A stretch of 49,163 nucleotides of DNA from assembly GCA_002281855.1 (NCBI GenBank), contig NCHQ01000040.1, forward strand, positions 1 through 49,163, written 5' to 3'. Positions 15,387-23,369 of this stretch are shown here, piece after piece; the first letter of the stretch is position 1, and each line of letters starts with the position of its first letter. Under the pieces are notes generated by a model. That model was not told the origin of the DNA. It did no database searches and saw only the letters and a list, made by a program, of their open reading frames with translations. The position numbers were made by a program, and so were the translations under genes. This stretch comes from Rhodospirillales bacterium 24-66-33. Lineage in GTDB: Bacteria > Pseudomonadota > Alphaproteobacteria > Reyranellales > Reyranellaceae.

Positions 15387-16285
15387 CTGAAGGAGGGATG
15401 GGCAGCCTTGTCGCTGGGCGGCTTCAGGAGCTCGATGTACTTGTCGTCGACGACGACGAGGCAGGTCTCTTCGACCTGACCGCCAGCCTGAGAAGAGCAG
15501 GCCTCACTTGCGCCAGCGCCAGCAACGGCAGGAAGGCTCTCGAAACCTTGGCTCGGGGTGCGATGCCCTCGGTTGTCGTGACGGATATCAGAATGTCCGG
15601 CCTGAATGGGCTGGAATTGGCGCGGCGTGTCGCGAAGTTGGATGCGCCAGAACTACCGGAGATTGTATTCATAAGCGGAAATACCGATCTTGGAGATGCT
15701 GTGCATGCAATCCGCCTGGGCGCCCGGGATCTGCTAACCAAGCCGATAGACCTTCGACGATTGATACGGATCGTTAGGGAGATACGAGAGGAACGGCAGA
15801 CGCTCTCCCTGCCTGTTGCATCCACTTCCCAGCCCGGACCGGCATCGGCAAGAACGGACACCGCGACTCAAGGATCGCACATCGACGTCAAGTCCATGTC
15901 GAGTGTGGTGTTGAACAGCCTCAGGAACCTTCAGCGCCTTCGCAGTGAGAAGCTGCCATCGGTCTTGGCGGCCGAGGCAAGTTGGGAAATCCTTCTCGAT
16001 CTTTATGTTAGCGAACTGCGTGGCGAACCCATTTCCCTCACCGCGGTAGCAGGGTCAGCAGGAATACCCCTGACGTCGGCCATGCGGCGAATCCGTGAGT
16101 TGGAAGGCAAAGGAATGATCCGGCGAACGCCTGATGAAAAAGACAGGCGACGTGCGGCCGCGAGTTTGACCGACAAGGGGCGCAATGCCGTTCAGTCGTT
16201 CATTCGTTCCTACCTGACCAGCTGTGTGACTTTGGATCATCAGAAGAAGGCAGACGATCGCAAGCTGCAGGACAGCAAATCATGA
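15383..16285 (+). CDS. Response regulator with C-terminal MarR-like winged-helix domain
   Basis: A 300-aa protein. The receiver (about 17-135) has VVDDDE, phospho-acceptor Asp68 in VTDIRMSG, Ser98 and Lys120 in LLTKP. After a Ser/Thr/Pro-rich linker, residues of about 180-280 look like a MarR/PadR winged helix: a helix-turn-helix SLTAVAGSAGIPLTSAMRRIRELEGKGMIRR, then a wing with DEKDRRRAAASLTDKGR, which matches the MarR wing DxRxxxLxLTxxG. Pairing a receiver with a MarR-type output is uncommon compared with OmpR, NarL or Fis types. It overlaps both neighbours by ATGA. It is the only DNA-binding member of the set and so the likely transcriptional output. Confidence 0.9.
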   Translation: MTEGGMGSLVAGRLQELDVLVVDDDEAGLFDLTASLRRAGLTCASASNGRKALETLARGAMPSVVVTDIRMSGLNGLELARRVAKLDAPELPEIVFISGNTDLGDAVHAIRLGARDLLTKPIDLRRLIRIVREIREERQTLSLPVASTSQPGPASARTDTATQGSHIDVKSMSSVVLNSLRNLQRLRSEKLPSVLAAEASWEILLDLYVSELRGEPISLTAVAGSAGIPLTSAMRRIRELEGKGMIRRTPDEKDRRRAAASLTDKGRNAVQSFIRSYLTSCVTLDHQKKADDRKLQDSKS

Positions 16286-16740
16286 AGTCGATTCGAAACG
16301 AAGCTGAGCCGACAAGACCACAGACCAGCGAAATACTCGTCATCGAAGACGATGTCCTCCAAGCCCATGAGATTGAAGTGCACCTCGGTCGCTTGGGATT
16401 GTCCGTGACCACGCTCCGCTCAGGCTCGGACTCTTTGCACCAGGTCGCGAGTATCGATCCCAAGGTCTGTATTATCGACTACAATCTGCCGGACATCGAC
16501 GGCATGACTGTTACGGGCCGTGTTCACCGCCTGGCCCCGAATGCGGCTGTCGTTCTCATGTCAGGCCGTATCGATTTCGTGCCCGACGACATTCTCGACA
16601 ACTACGGCGTGGTTGCGTTCTTCAAGAAGCCCATCAACCTATCGCGCTTGCGGCGGCTCGTATTCAAGCTGGTCCAGAACCCGCGCCTCGCGCGAAATCA
16701 GCTCGATTCGCCCATCATCCGGCTTTTTTTGCCGGGATAA
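16282..16740 (+). CDS. Single-domain response regulator (receiver)
   Basis: A 152-aa receiver-only protein. It has VIEDD near residue 20, phospho-acceptor Asp66 in IIDYNLPDIDG, switch Ser94 in LMSGR and Lys in FFKKP (about 116). The start overlaps the previous stop in ATGA. Its sequence is clearly different from the first receiver of the operon, so it is not a recent duplicate. It may act as a phosphate sink, as a partner of the phosphatase-like protein, or through protein contacts. Confidence 0.92.
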   Translation: MKSIRNEAEPTRPQTSEILVIEDDVLQAHEIEVHLGRLGLSVTTLRSGSDSLHQVASIDPKVCIIDYNLPDIDGMTVTGRVHRLAPNAAVVLMSGRIDFVPDDILDNYGVVAFFKKPINLSRLRRLVFKLVQNPRLARNQLDSPIIRLFLPG

Positions 16741-16863
16741 TTAGGGCACTCGGAACCCCAGACCTTGCATCTGGACGTATGGCCGCAACGATCAGGGGCT
16801 CGATGCGTTGTGCCGCGGGCGAACGATCACCTTCTGCCCCGAATCCGCAGGAAGCCCGGCCCG

Positions 16864-17667
16864 ATGAAAATTGCAGCGTTCGTTCTCTTGGCGCTCGTGG
16901 CGGCGATGCCGGCGCAGGCCCAGGGGCCGGCGCCCCCGGCTGGGCTCTCCAGCGCGGCGAAGGCGCGCGACAATCCGGGCGTCCAGTACCTGCTGATGAA
17001 GACCGTGGTCGCGAAGTCGATCGGGATCCAGAAGACGCGTGCCCTGCCGGTCGAATCGGGCGGCTACAACCTGCTGAAATATTGCTGGAGTCCGGCGAAC
17101 GTGCTGGGCGCGTGGGGCGAGAGCTCGGGCCTCACCGGCGAAATGGCTGTGCGGGCGCTCGAGACCCTCTCCTGGTCCCGCGACCTCGCGCGAGCCGGCT
17201 ATCCCGAAGCGCCGGTGGCCGAGGTCATCGGACGCTACGAGGCGGATCTGATCGCCGCTGGCTTCACCGAAGCTGCCCGGACGCGGGCGCTCGAGGCGCT
17301 GCGGACGGAACTCGAAAGCCTGCAGATGCGCACGCCGGGCACCTCCGAGATCGTCGCCCGTCTGCGCTGCAACCGGCAGCCCGCCTCGTTCGAATTGAAT
17401 GTCGCCACCTCGCCGGAGGGGGCTCACGCTCGGTTCATGCCTTACGTGCTGCACCAGTTCTGCCTCGCTCAGCAGATCGACCCCGCCGACGCGGTGCGGT
17501 GCGACTACTGGCAGTCGGCGAAGGCAGAGGGGCCCATGTCGTTCGCCGGCGAGACCGCTTACACGGTGACCTGGCCCGACGATGTCGTTACGACCGGCCG
17601 CTTCGATCCGGACGAGTATCGCGCCACCGGGACGGTGACATTGCGCCAGCGGCCCCCGAAGAACTGA
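16864..17667 (+). CDS. Secreted protein of unknown function
   Basis: A 267-aa protein with a clear Sec signal peptide (MKIAAFVLLALVAAMPAQAQ, cleavage after AQA-Q). The mature part has four visible Cys residues (YCWSPAN, LRCNRQ, QFCLAQQ, VRCDYW), possibly two disulfides in the periplasm. A helical centre (residues of about 100-155) precedes a C-terminal strand-rich part. The ATG at 16864 is set by the signal peptide and an upstream AGGAAG. It converges on infC, with their ends 29 bp apart. No family recognised. Confidence 0.8.
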   Translation: MKIAAFVLLALVAAMPAQAQGPAPPAGLSSAAKARDNPGVQYLLMKTVVAKSIGIQKTRALPVESGGYNLLKYCWSPANVLGAWGESSGLTGEMAVRALETLSWSRDLARAGYPEAPVAEVIGRYEADLIAAGFTEAARTRALEALRTELESLQMRTPGTSEIVARLRCNRQPASFELNVATSPEGAHARFMPYVLHQFCLAQQIDPADAVRCDYWQSAKAEGPMSFAGETAYTVTWPDDVVTTGRFDPDEYRATGTVTLRQRPPKN

Positions 17668-17696
17668 GGGCCGCTGTCGGCGCTACCGGCCTGGCG

Positions 17697-18233
17697 TCAC
17701 TTGGGCGCCAGAACCATAATCATCTGCCGGCCTTCCATGCGCGGCATCGACTCGATCTTGGTGTGCTCGTCCATCTCGCCGCGCACGCGGTTAAGCACCT
17801 CCATGCCGAGGTTGGAATGCACCATCTCGCGGCCGCGGAAACGCAGGGTGACCTTCACCTTGTCGCCTTCCTCGATGAACCGCTTCATGGCGCGCATCTT
17901 CACTTCGTAGTCATGTTCATCGATGTTCGGGCGCATCTTGATCTCTTTGACCTCGATGACCTTCTGGTGCTTGCGCGCCTCGTGGGCCTTCTTCTGGGCC
18001 TCGTACTTGTACTTGCCGTAGTCGGAAATCTTGGCGACCGGCGGCACGGCGTTGGGCGAGATCTCGATCAGGTCGAGGCTGGCCTCTTCGGCCATCTCGA
18101 TGGCTTCGCGCGTGCTGACCACGCCGACCATCTCGCCGTTCTCATCGATGAGACGGACTTGCGCGGCTCGGATTTCGGCATTGACGCGCGGACCCTCGCG
18201 GGTGGGCGCTGTCTGTTGTGCAGGTCGTGCTAT
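17697..18233 (-). CDS. infC: Translation initiation factor IF-3, probable AUA start codon
   Basis: IF-3 keeps the 30S subunit free and rejects non-standard start codons and wrong initiator tRNAs. The frame upstream of the first ATG (18131) encodes IF-3 N-terminal residues without a break: GPRVNAEIRAAQVRLIDENG. An in-frame TGA lies just before ATA at 18231-18233, and there is no ATG, GTG or TTG in between. AGGAGAAG lies at correct spacing from that ATA. Starting there gives 178 aa, matching the 180 of E. coli, with the family N-terminus (M)ARPAQQ. The ATG at 18131 would remove most of the N-domain. The C-domain with SMPRMEGRQMIMVLAP is intact. It follows thrS on the same strand. Confidence 0.95.
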   Translation of the reverse strand: MARPAQQTAPTREGPRVNAEIRAAQVRLIDENGEMVGVVSTREAIEMAEEASLDLIEISPNAVPPVAKISDYGKYKYEAQKKAHEARKHQKVIEVKEIKMRPNIDEHDYEVKMRAMKRFIEEGDKVKVTLRFRGREMVHSNLGMEVLNRVRGEMDEHTKIESMPRMEGRQMIMVLAPK

Positions 18234-18285
18234 GGCTCACTTCTCCTGTGCTGAAGCCCCTGCTTCGGGGCGGGTCTGGAAACCT

Positions 18286-18306
18286 GGCCGCCCTAGAAGG
18301 GCGGCC
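18286..18306 (-). other. Stem-loop straddling the thrS stop codon
   Basis: GGCCGCCCT and AGGGCGGCC form a 9-bp stem with a 3-nt loop; the thrS TAG is inside it. A second GCCCC/GGGGC hairpin follows at 18256-18271, just before the infC ribosome site. There is no U-run, so this looks more like an intercistronic processing or attenuation element than a terminator. Confidence 0.45.
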
Positions 18307-20236
18307 GGGCCTCGGTTGAAAGTGTAGTGACGGCGGCCCCGAGTTCAAGGACCTCCTGCTTTTCCGAGCCCAGGCGGCGGATGGCCACCGTGCGGGCTTC
18401 CATGTCGCGTCGGCCGACCGCGAGGATCAGCGGGACATGGGCCAGCGAATGCTCGCGGACCTTGTAGTTGATCTTCTCGTTGCGCAGATCGGTGTCGACA
18501 CGCATGCCGGCGGCCCGCAGCGCTGCTGCGACCTCCTCGGCATAGCCATCGGCGTCGTTCACGATCGTGACCACCACCGCTTGTGTCGGCGCCAGCCAGA
18601 GCGGGAAACGGCCGGCATAGTTCTCGATCAGGATTCCGATGATGCGCTCGAAGCTGCCGAAGATGGCGCGGTGCAGCATGACCGGCCGCCTGCGCGATCC
18701 GTCCTCGGCCACATAGGCCGCGTCCAGCCGCTCGGGCAGCACGAAATCGACCTGCAGGGTGCCGCACTGCCAGTCGCGGCCGATCGCGTCGCGCAGCACG
18801 AATTCCAGCTTGGGACCGTAGAAGGCGCCTTCGCCGGGATTGAGCACGAGGTCGAGCCCGGCCGCCTTGGACGCCGCCTTGAGGGCGCCCTCGGCCTGGT
18901 CCCACACCGCGTCCGAGCCGGCGCGCACCGGCGGACGATCCGAGAACTTCACGAAATAGTCCGGGAAGCCCAGGTCCTTGTAGATCGAGCCCAGCAGCTC
19001 GCAGAAGCGGATCGTCTCGCTCTCGATCTGCTCCTCGCTGCAGAAGATGTGGGCATCGTCCTGCGTGAAGTTGCGCACGCGCATGATGCCGTGCAGCGCG
19101 CCCGACGGCTCGAAGCGATGGCACGAGCCGAACTCGGCCATGCGCAGCGGCAGCTCGCGATAGCTGCGAAGGCCCTGGTTGAAGATCTGCACGTGGCAGG
19201 GGCAGTTCATCGGCTTCAGCGCGAAGATGCGCTTGTCGTCGTCGGCCAAGAACTCGCGCAGGCCTTCCTCGTTCTCGCTGAGATACATGTTCTCGCGGAA
19301 CTTCTCCCAGTGGCCCGAGGCTTCCCACAGCTTGCGATCGACGAGCTGCGGCGTCTTCACTTCCTGGTAGCCGCCGGCATCCAGCTTGCGCCGTATGTAG
19401 CTCTCCAGCGTGCGCCAGAACGTCCAGCCCTTGGGGTGCCAGAACACCATGCCCGCAGCTTCTTCCTGCTGGTGGAAGAGGCCCATCTCGCGGCCGAGGC
19501 GGCGATGGTCGCGCTTCTCGGCCTCCTCGATGCGGTGCAGATAGGCCTTCAGGTCCTTGTCCGAGAAGAAGACCGTGCCGTAGACGCGCTGCAGCTGGGC
19601 ATTGTTCTTGTCGCCGCGCCAGTAGGCGCCCGACACCTTCGTGAGCTTGAAGGCCTTGCCGAGCTTGCCCGTCGAGGGCAGGTGCGGCCCGAGGCACATG
19701 TCGAGCCAGTCGCCCTGCTTGTAGACCGAGATTTCCTCGTCCTTCGGCAGCTCGTCGGCCCACTCGGCTTTGAACTTCTCACCGTGCTGGACGAAGTAGT
19801 CCTTGATCTGCGCGCGATCCCACACCGAGCGCTCGATCGGCAGGTCGCGGTCGACGATCTCACCCATGCGCTGCTCGATCTTCGCGAAGTCATCGGGCGA
19901 GAAGGGCTGGTCGCGGACGAAGTCGTAATAGAAGCCGTCCTCCGTCGAGGGGCCGAACGTGATCTGCGTGCCGGGAAAGAGCTCCTGCACCGCCTGGGCC
20001 AGCACGTGCGCCGCATCGTGGCGCAGCAATTCCAGCGCATCGGGGTCGCGCGACGTCACGATGCCGATCCTGGCGTCGCGGTCGACCACGTGGGCCAGGT
20101 CGACCATCTTGCCGTCGATGCGCAGCGCGAGCGCCGCCTTGGCAAGCCCCGGACCGATCGAGGCCGCGATCTCGGCGCCGCTGACCGGCTTGTCGAAGGA
20201 CCGGACCGAACCGTCCGGGAGAGAAATATTGATCAT
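18293..20236 (-). CDS. thrS: Threonyl-tRNA synthetase
   Basis: Charges tRNA-Thr; class II, cytosolic. The 647-aa protein has an N-terminal TGS domain (MINISLPDGSVRSF), an editing domain with the HxxxH signature LRHDAAHVLAQAV, and a catalytic core with zinc-binding Cys and His in MNCPCHV, motif 2 in SCHRFEPSGALHGIMRVRNFTQDDAHIFC, and motif 3 around MLHRAIFGSFERIIGILIE. A C-terminal anticodon-binding domain follows. ATG 20236 was chosen over a GTG three codons upstream because GGTGA sits at proper spacing. It leads the thrS-infC unit. Confidence 0.98.
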   Translation of the reverse strand: MINISLPDGSVRSFDKPVSGAEIAASIGPGLAKAALALRIDGKMVDLAHVVDRDARIGIVTSRDPDALELLRHDAAHVLAQAVQELFPGTQITFGPSTEDGFYYDFVRDQPFSPDDFAKIEQRMGEIVDRDLPIERSVWDRAQIKDYFVQHGEKFKAEWADELPKDEEISVYKQGDWLDMCLGPHLPSTGKLGKAFKLTKVSGAYWRGDKNNAQLQRVYGTVFFSDKDLKAYLHRIEEAEKRDHRRLGREMGLFHQQEEAAGMVFWHPKGWTFWRTLESYIRRKLDAGGYQEVKTPQLVDRKLWEASGHWEKFRENMYLSENEEGLREFLADDDKRIFALKPMNCPCHVQIFNQGLRSYRELPLRMAEFGSCHRFEPSGALHGIMRVRNFTQDDAHIFCSEEQIESETIRFCELLGSIYKDLGFPDYFVKFSDRPPVRAGSDAVWDQAEGALKAASKAAGLDLVLNPGEGAFYGPKLEFVLRDAIGRDWQCGTLQVDFVLPERLDAAYVAEDGSRRRPVMLHRAIFGSFERIIGILIENYAGRFPLWLAPTQAVVVTIVNDADGYAEEVAAALRAAGMRVDTDLRNEKINYKVREHSLAHVPLILAVGRRDMEARTVAIRRLGSEKQEVLELGAAVTTLSTEARPPF

Positions 20237-20432
20237 TGAAGTCACCAGCTAACGAAATTCCAAACGCAATCCATCCGCCGACTCAACAGGGTCGGCAGCG
20301 GCAGGCCGGGAAGCCGCACGAGTGCGCGCGCCCGGCCGATTCAAGTTCGGACGGTGGTGATAACGGCAGGAGCGGTGAAAAACCGACGTTCCATGAGCCC
20401 GGAGATAGTTGCCGGGCCCCCGCGAGTCAAGG

Positions 20433-21569
20433 TCAGCCGCCGGCCAGACGATGATAGAGGGCCAGGAGCTGCTGGTTGGACTGCGCCAGGCTGTAGGTGC
20501 CGCGCACATGCTCCTGCGCCGTGCGCGCGAGTTCCGCCCGGCGCTCGATCGACAGCGACAGGGCGGCCTGCAGGGCGTCGGCCAGAGCTGCGGGATCGCC
20601 GGCCGGGGCCAGCCAGCCCGTCACGCCATCGGGTCGAAGCGTCTCGGCCGCGCCGCCGCCATCCTCGGCGACGACCGGCCGTCCCATCGCCTGGGCCTCG
20701 ACCAGGGCGCGGCTGAAGCCCTGCCGCGCGCCGCCGGTCGAGACCACGACGTCGGCCAGCATGTAGGCGGCCGGCATGTCGTCGACATAGGGACCGATCT
20801 GGACGCGGCCGTTGAGCTGCGCCGCCTCGATCGCGCGCTCGAGTTCCTTCTCGAACGGAGTCGTGGCGCCGGTCGAGCCCAGCAGGAGACAGAACACGTC
20901 CTCCCGTCCCAGCAGCCGGATCGCCTCGACCAGGATCTTCTGGCCATTGTCCTCGCCGAAGCGGCCGGGGCAGAGAACGAGATGGCTGCCATCGGGCACG
21001 CGCAGCTCGCCGGCCAGGCGGATCAGGCGGTCGGCGCGCACGATCGCCGGATCGAACCGGTCGAAGTTGATGCCGGGGGTGATGATCTCCAGCCGGTCCT
21101 GCAGGGCCGGGAAACGCTCCAGGGCGTCCCGCGCGACATGCTGCGACACCGCGATCACCGCATCGGCACGTGACTGGCGTCCCTCGACGAACCGCCCCGT
21201 GAGATCGGAGGCAAGGAACGGCCGATGCAAGGTCGCGATCCACTTGACGCCCAGTCGCCGCGCCAGCGCGCGCGCGACCCAGCCGGAAGCGGGCGAGCGC
21301 GCCTGGATGACGTCGACCTTTGCATCGCGCAGGCTCGACACCAGCCTGCCGGGCAGGGTCAATCGTCCCCACAGCGCGTGCGGCGGGGCGGGAAGTTCGA
21401 TGTGAGTTGCGCGCTGCCTCAGCAGGTCGGGAACCAGGCTGCCGCCGGGCGACGCCACGATCGCCGAGCCACCGGCCGCAACGACTGCTTGCGCGGCCTC
21501 GAGCGTGGCGCGCGCCACGCCTCCACCGGCCAGGGTCGGAACGATCTGAAGCAGAGTTGGCGCGGACAC
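20433..21569 (-). CDS. Glycosyltransferase family 4 (GT-B fold)
   Basis: A 378-aa retaining glycosyltransferase, probably for a surface polysaccharide or glycolipid, peripheral at the inner membrane. The N-terminal lobe has a Gly-rich acceptor loop (PTLAGGGVARATLE). The C-terminal lobe has the nucleotide-sugar region LVLCPGRF and the late motif QGFSRALVEAQAMGRPVVAEDGGG. The canonical GT4 E-x7-E appears as Q-x7-E, so the first Glu is Gln. The start is a GTG with no strong ribosome site. It lies upstream of thrS on the same strand but about 200 bp away, and is divergent from the hydrolase gene. Donor and acceptor are unknown. Confidence 0.9.
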   Translation of the reverse strand: MSAPTLLQIVPTLAGGGVARATLEAAQAVVAAGGSAIVASPGGSLVPDLLRQRATHIELPAPPHALWGRLTLPGRLVSSLRDAKVDVIQARSPASGWVARALARRLGVKWIATLHRPFLASDLTGRFVEGRQSRADAVIAVSQHVARDALERFPALQDRLEIITPGINFDRFDPAIVRADRLIRLAGELRVPDGSHLVLCPGRFGEDNGQKILVEAIRLLGREDVFCLLLGSTGATTPFEKELERAIEAAQLNGRVQIGPYVDDMPAAYMLADVVVSTGGARQGFSRALVEAQAMGRPVVAEDGGGAAETLRPDGVTGWLAPAGDPAALADALQAALSLSIERRAELARTAQEHVRGTYSLAQSNQQLLALYHRLAGG

Positions 21570-21628
21570 GGGCTTGGCTTTTGGCTACAGGATTGAGGGG
21601 AGGCAGCAGGTAACACGGGAGGCGCAAC

Positions 21629-22375
21629 GTGGGTAGGGTCGAACGGCTGCAGCGTGAGGACGGCAACACCATCGCCTATGCGGTGACCGAAGGGCAGGCG
21701 CCGACCGTGGTCTTCCTCGGCGGCTTTCGGTCCGACATGACCGGCACCAAGGCGGTGGCGCTCGAAGCCTGGGCCGAGAAGACCGGCCGTGCTTTCCTGC
21801 GCTTCGACTATTTCGGCCATGGCCAGTCGTCGGGCCGCTTCGAGGATGGCACGATCGGCCGTTGGCTCGACGATTCGCTCGCCGCCATCGACCGGCTGAC
21901 CACGGGCAGGCTCGTGCTGGTCGGGTCGAGCATGGGTGGATGGCTTTCGTTGCTGGCGGCACGCGCCCGTCCGGAGCGTCTGGCTGGGCTCGTGCTGATC
22001 GCGGCCGCGCCCGACTTCACCGAACGCATGCTGCTGAAGGGCCTCTCGCCCGAGGACCGCGCGACCCTGGAGCGCGACGGCCGGCTCGAACGTCCGTCGC
22101 AGTATTCGCCCGAGCCCTCGGTCTTCACCTGGAAGCTGATCGAGGAGGGCCGCACTCACCTCCTGCTCGACAAGCCGCTCGCGCTGCCCTGTCCGGTGCG
22201 GCTGCTGCATGGCCAGAGCGATCCCGACGTGCCGTGGGAATATTCGCTGCAGATCGCCAAGCATCTCGAGGCCCCGGAGGTCGTGACCACCTTCATCAAG
22301 GGCGGCGACCACCGTCTCAGTACTCCAGCCGACATCGCCCGCCTGATCGCGACGGTCGAGGAGCTGGTGGGTTAA
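21629..22375 (+). CDS. Alpha/beta hydrolase
   Basis: A 248-aa cytosolic serine hydrolase. The nucleophile is Ser101 in VGSSMGG, the probable acid Asp198 or Asp200 is in GQSDPDVPW, and His228 is in GGDHRLS. The oxyanion region is FLGGFRSDMTGTK. Overall order and length resemble the ABHD10-like thioesterase/esterase branch, but the substrate is not determined. It starts at GTG with GGGAGG seven bases upstream. A nested palindrome follows its stop. Confidence 0.92.
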   Translation: MGRVERLQREDGNTIAYAVTEGQAPTVVFLGGFRSDMTGTKAVALEAWAEKTGRAFLRFDYFGHGQSSGRFEDGTIGRWLDDSLAAIDRLTTGRLVLVGSSMGGWLSLLAARARPERLAGLVLIAAAPDFTERMLLKGLSPEDRATLERDGRLERPSQYSPEPSVFTWKLIEEGRTHLLLDKPLALPCPVRLLHGQSDPDVPWEYSLQIAKHLEAPEVVTTFIKGGDHRLSTPADIARLIATVEELVG

Positions 22376-22383
22376 GAAAGACA

Positions 22384-22534
22384 CCGTCGTCTCGACCGAA
22401 GCGCCGAAGGCGCGAAGTGGAGAGACCTTTTCTCCACGACGGGCCGGCTTTTGGTGGAGAGAAGGCCTCTCCACTTCGCCTCGCGGAGTTTACCCCGAGG
22501 TATTCGAGGGGCTCGGCTCCGGTCGAGGCGACGG
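22384..22534. repeat. Nested palindromic repeat, family C
   Basis: Outer arms CCGTCGTCTCGACC and GGTCGAGGCGACGG match at 13 of 14 positions. Inside are a left hairpin GCGCC-GAA-GGCGC, a central stem beginning CGAAGTGGAGAG and closed by CTCTCCACTTCG, and a right hairpin CCTCG/CGAGG. This is the same four-part plan as family A with unrelated sequence. It lies between two convergent genes. Confidence 0.8.
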
Positions 22535-22539
22535 ATTTG

Positions 22540-23333
22540 CTAACCTTCTGCTGCCGCGATCGCCTTCAGGCCCTCGCGATAGGTCGGATAGCGCAGCCTG
22601 ACGCCCAGCTCGCGCTTGAGCTTGTCATTCTTCACGCGGCGGCTCTCCGAATAGAAGGAGCGGGCCATGGCCGACATTGCGGGCGCGGCTGCTTCCCACG
22701 GAACGACCGGCGGCACCGGCCTTCCCAGCAGCTCGCACGCATAGGCGATGACGTCGGCGTTCGAGGCCGGCAGGTCGTCGGCCACGTTCCAGATCTCCGT
22801 CCCGGTTGTGCGCGCCGCGGCCTTCATCGCGCTCGCGGCGAGATCCTCGACGTGGATGCGCGAGAAGACCTGGCCCGGCTTGTCGATGCGCTGCGCCGTG
22901 CCGGCTCTGACGCGGTCGAGGGTGCTGCGGCCGGCTGTTCGGCGGCGAGCCGCTGCTGGCTGCGCGGCTGGGTGGGAAGCGGCGCTGTCGTCTCGTCGAC
23001 CCAGCCGCCCTCATGGTCGCCATAGACGCCGGTGGTCGAGAGGTAGCCCAGCCAGCCGGCGCGGCCGAGCAGCGCGCGGCAGGTGCGCAGCGCCGGATCG
23101 CCCTCGGAACCAGGCGCGATCGTGCAGACGACATGGCTGGGCTCACCGAAGGCATCGGACGACAGCGCCGCCGTGCCGTCGAACCGATGGGCCTCGATCC
23201 CGGCTTCGCGCAGCCTGCGTGCCTTCTCTTCGGTCGTGCAGGTCCCGGCCACCGTCCAGCCGTCGGCCCTTGCAAGCTTGGCGATTTCAAGGCCGCTGAA
23301 GCCCAGACCGAAAATGAAAAGTCGTCTTGTCAT
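22540..23333 (-). pseudogene. NAD(P)-binding SDR/epimerase-like gene with internal deletion and frameshift
   Basis: The N-terminal part (22824-23333) is a normal extended-SDR start: MTRRLFIFGLGFSGLEIAKLA with GxGxxG, then YLSTTGVYGDHEGGWVDE. The C-terminal part is in another frame and reads GRSTLDRVRAGTAQRIDKPGQVFSRIHVEDLA, then a normal end to 22540. At the join (near 22935) the sequence jumps from RLAAEQ to GRSTLDRV. Relatives have about 25-30 residues there, including the LRLAGIYGPGR segment. So one deletion of roughly 80 bp both removed conserved residues and shifted the frame. Apart from that it resembles YeeZ-like sugar-nucleotide epimerases. A sequencing error alone would not remove that many residues. 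Confidence 0.82.
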
Positions 23334-23369
23334 CTTGTCAGGAACCCCGCGGCACGGTTCTTTTCAACC

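Noticed and set aside
18437..20239. Open frame of 600 codons antisense to thrS
   Set aside because: No recognisable motif and biased composition; thrS explains the region.
20237..20432. T-box or other leader upstream of thrS
   Set aside because: No T-box signature is present, and T-boxes are not expected in alphaproteobacteria; only a plain promoter region is likely.
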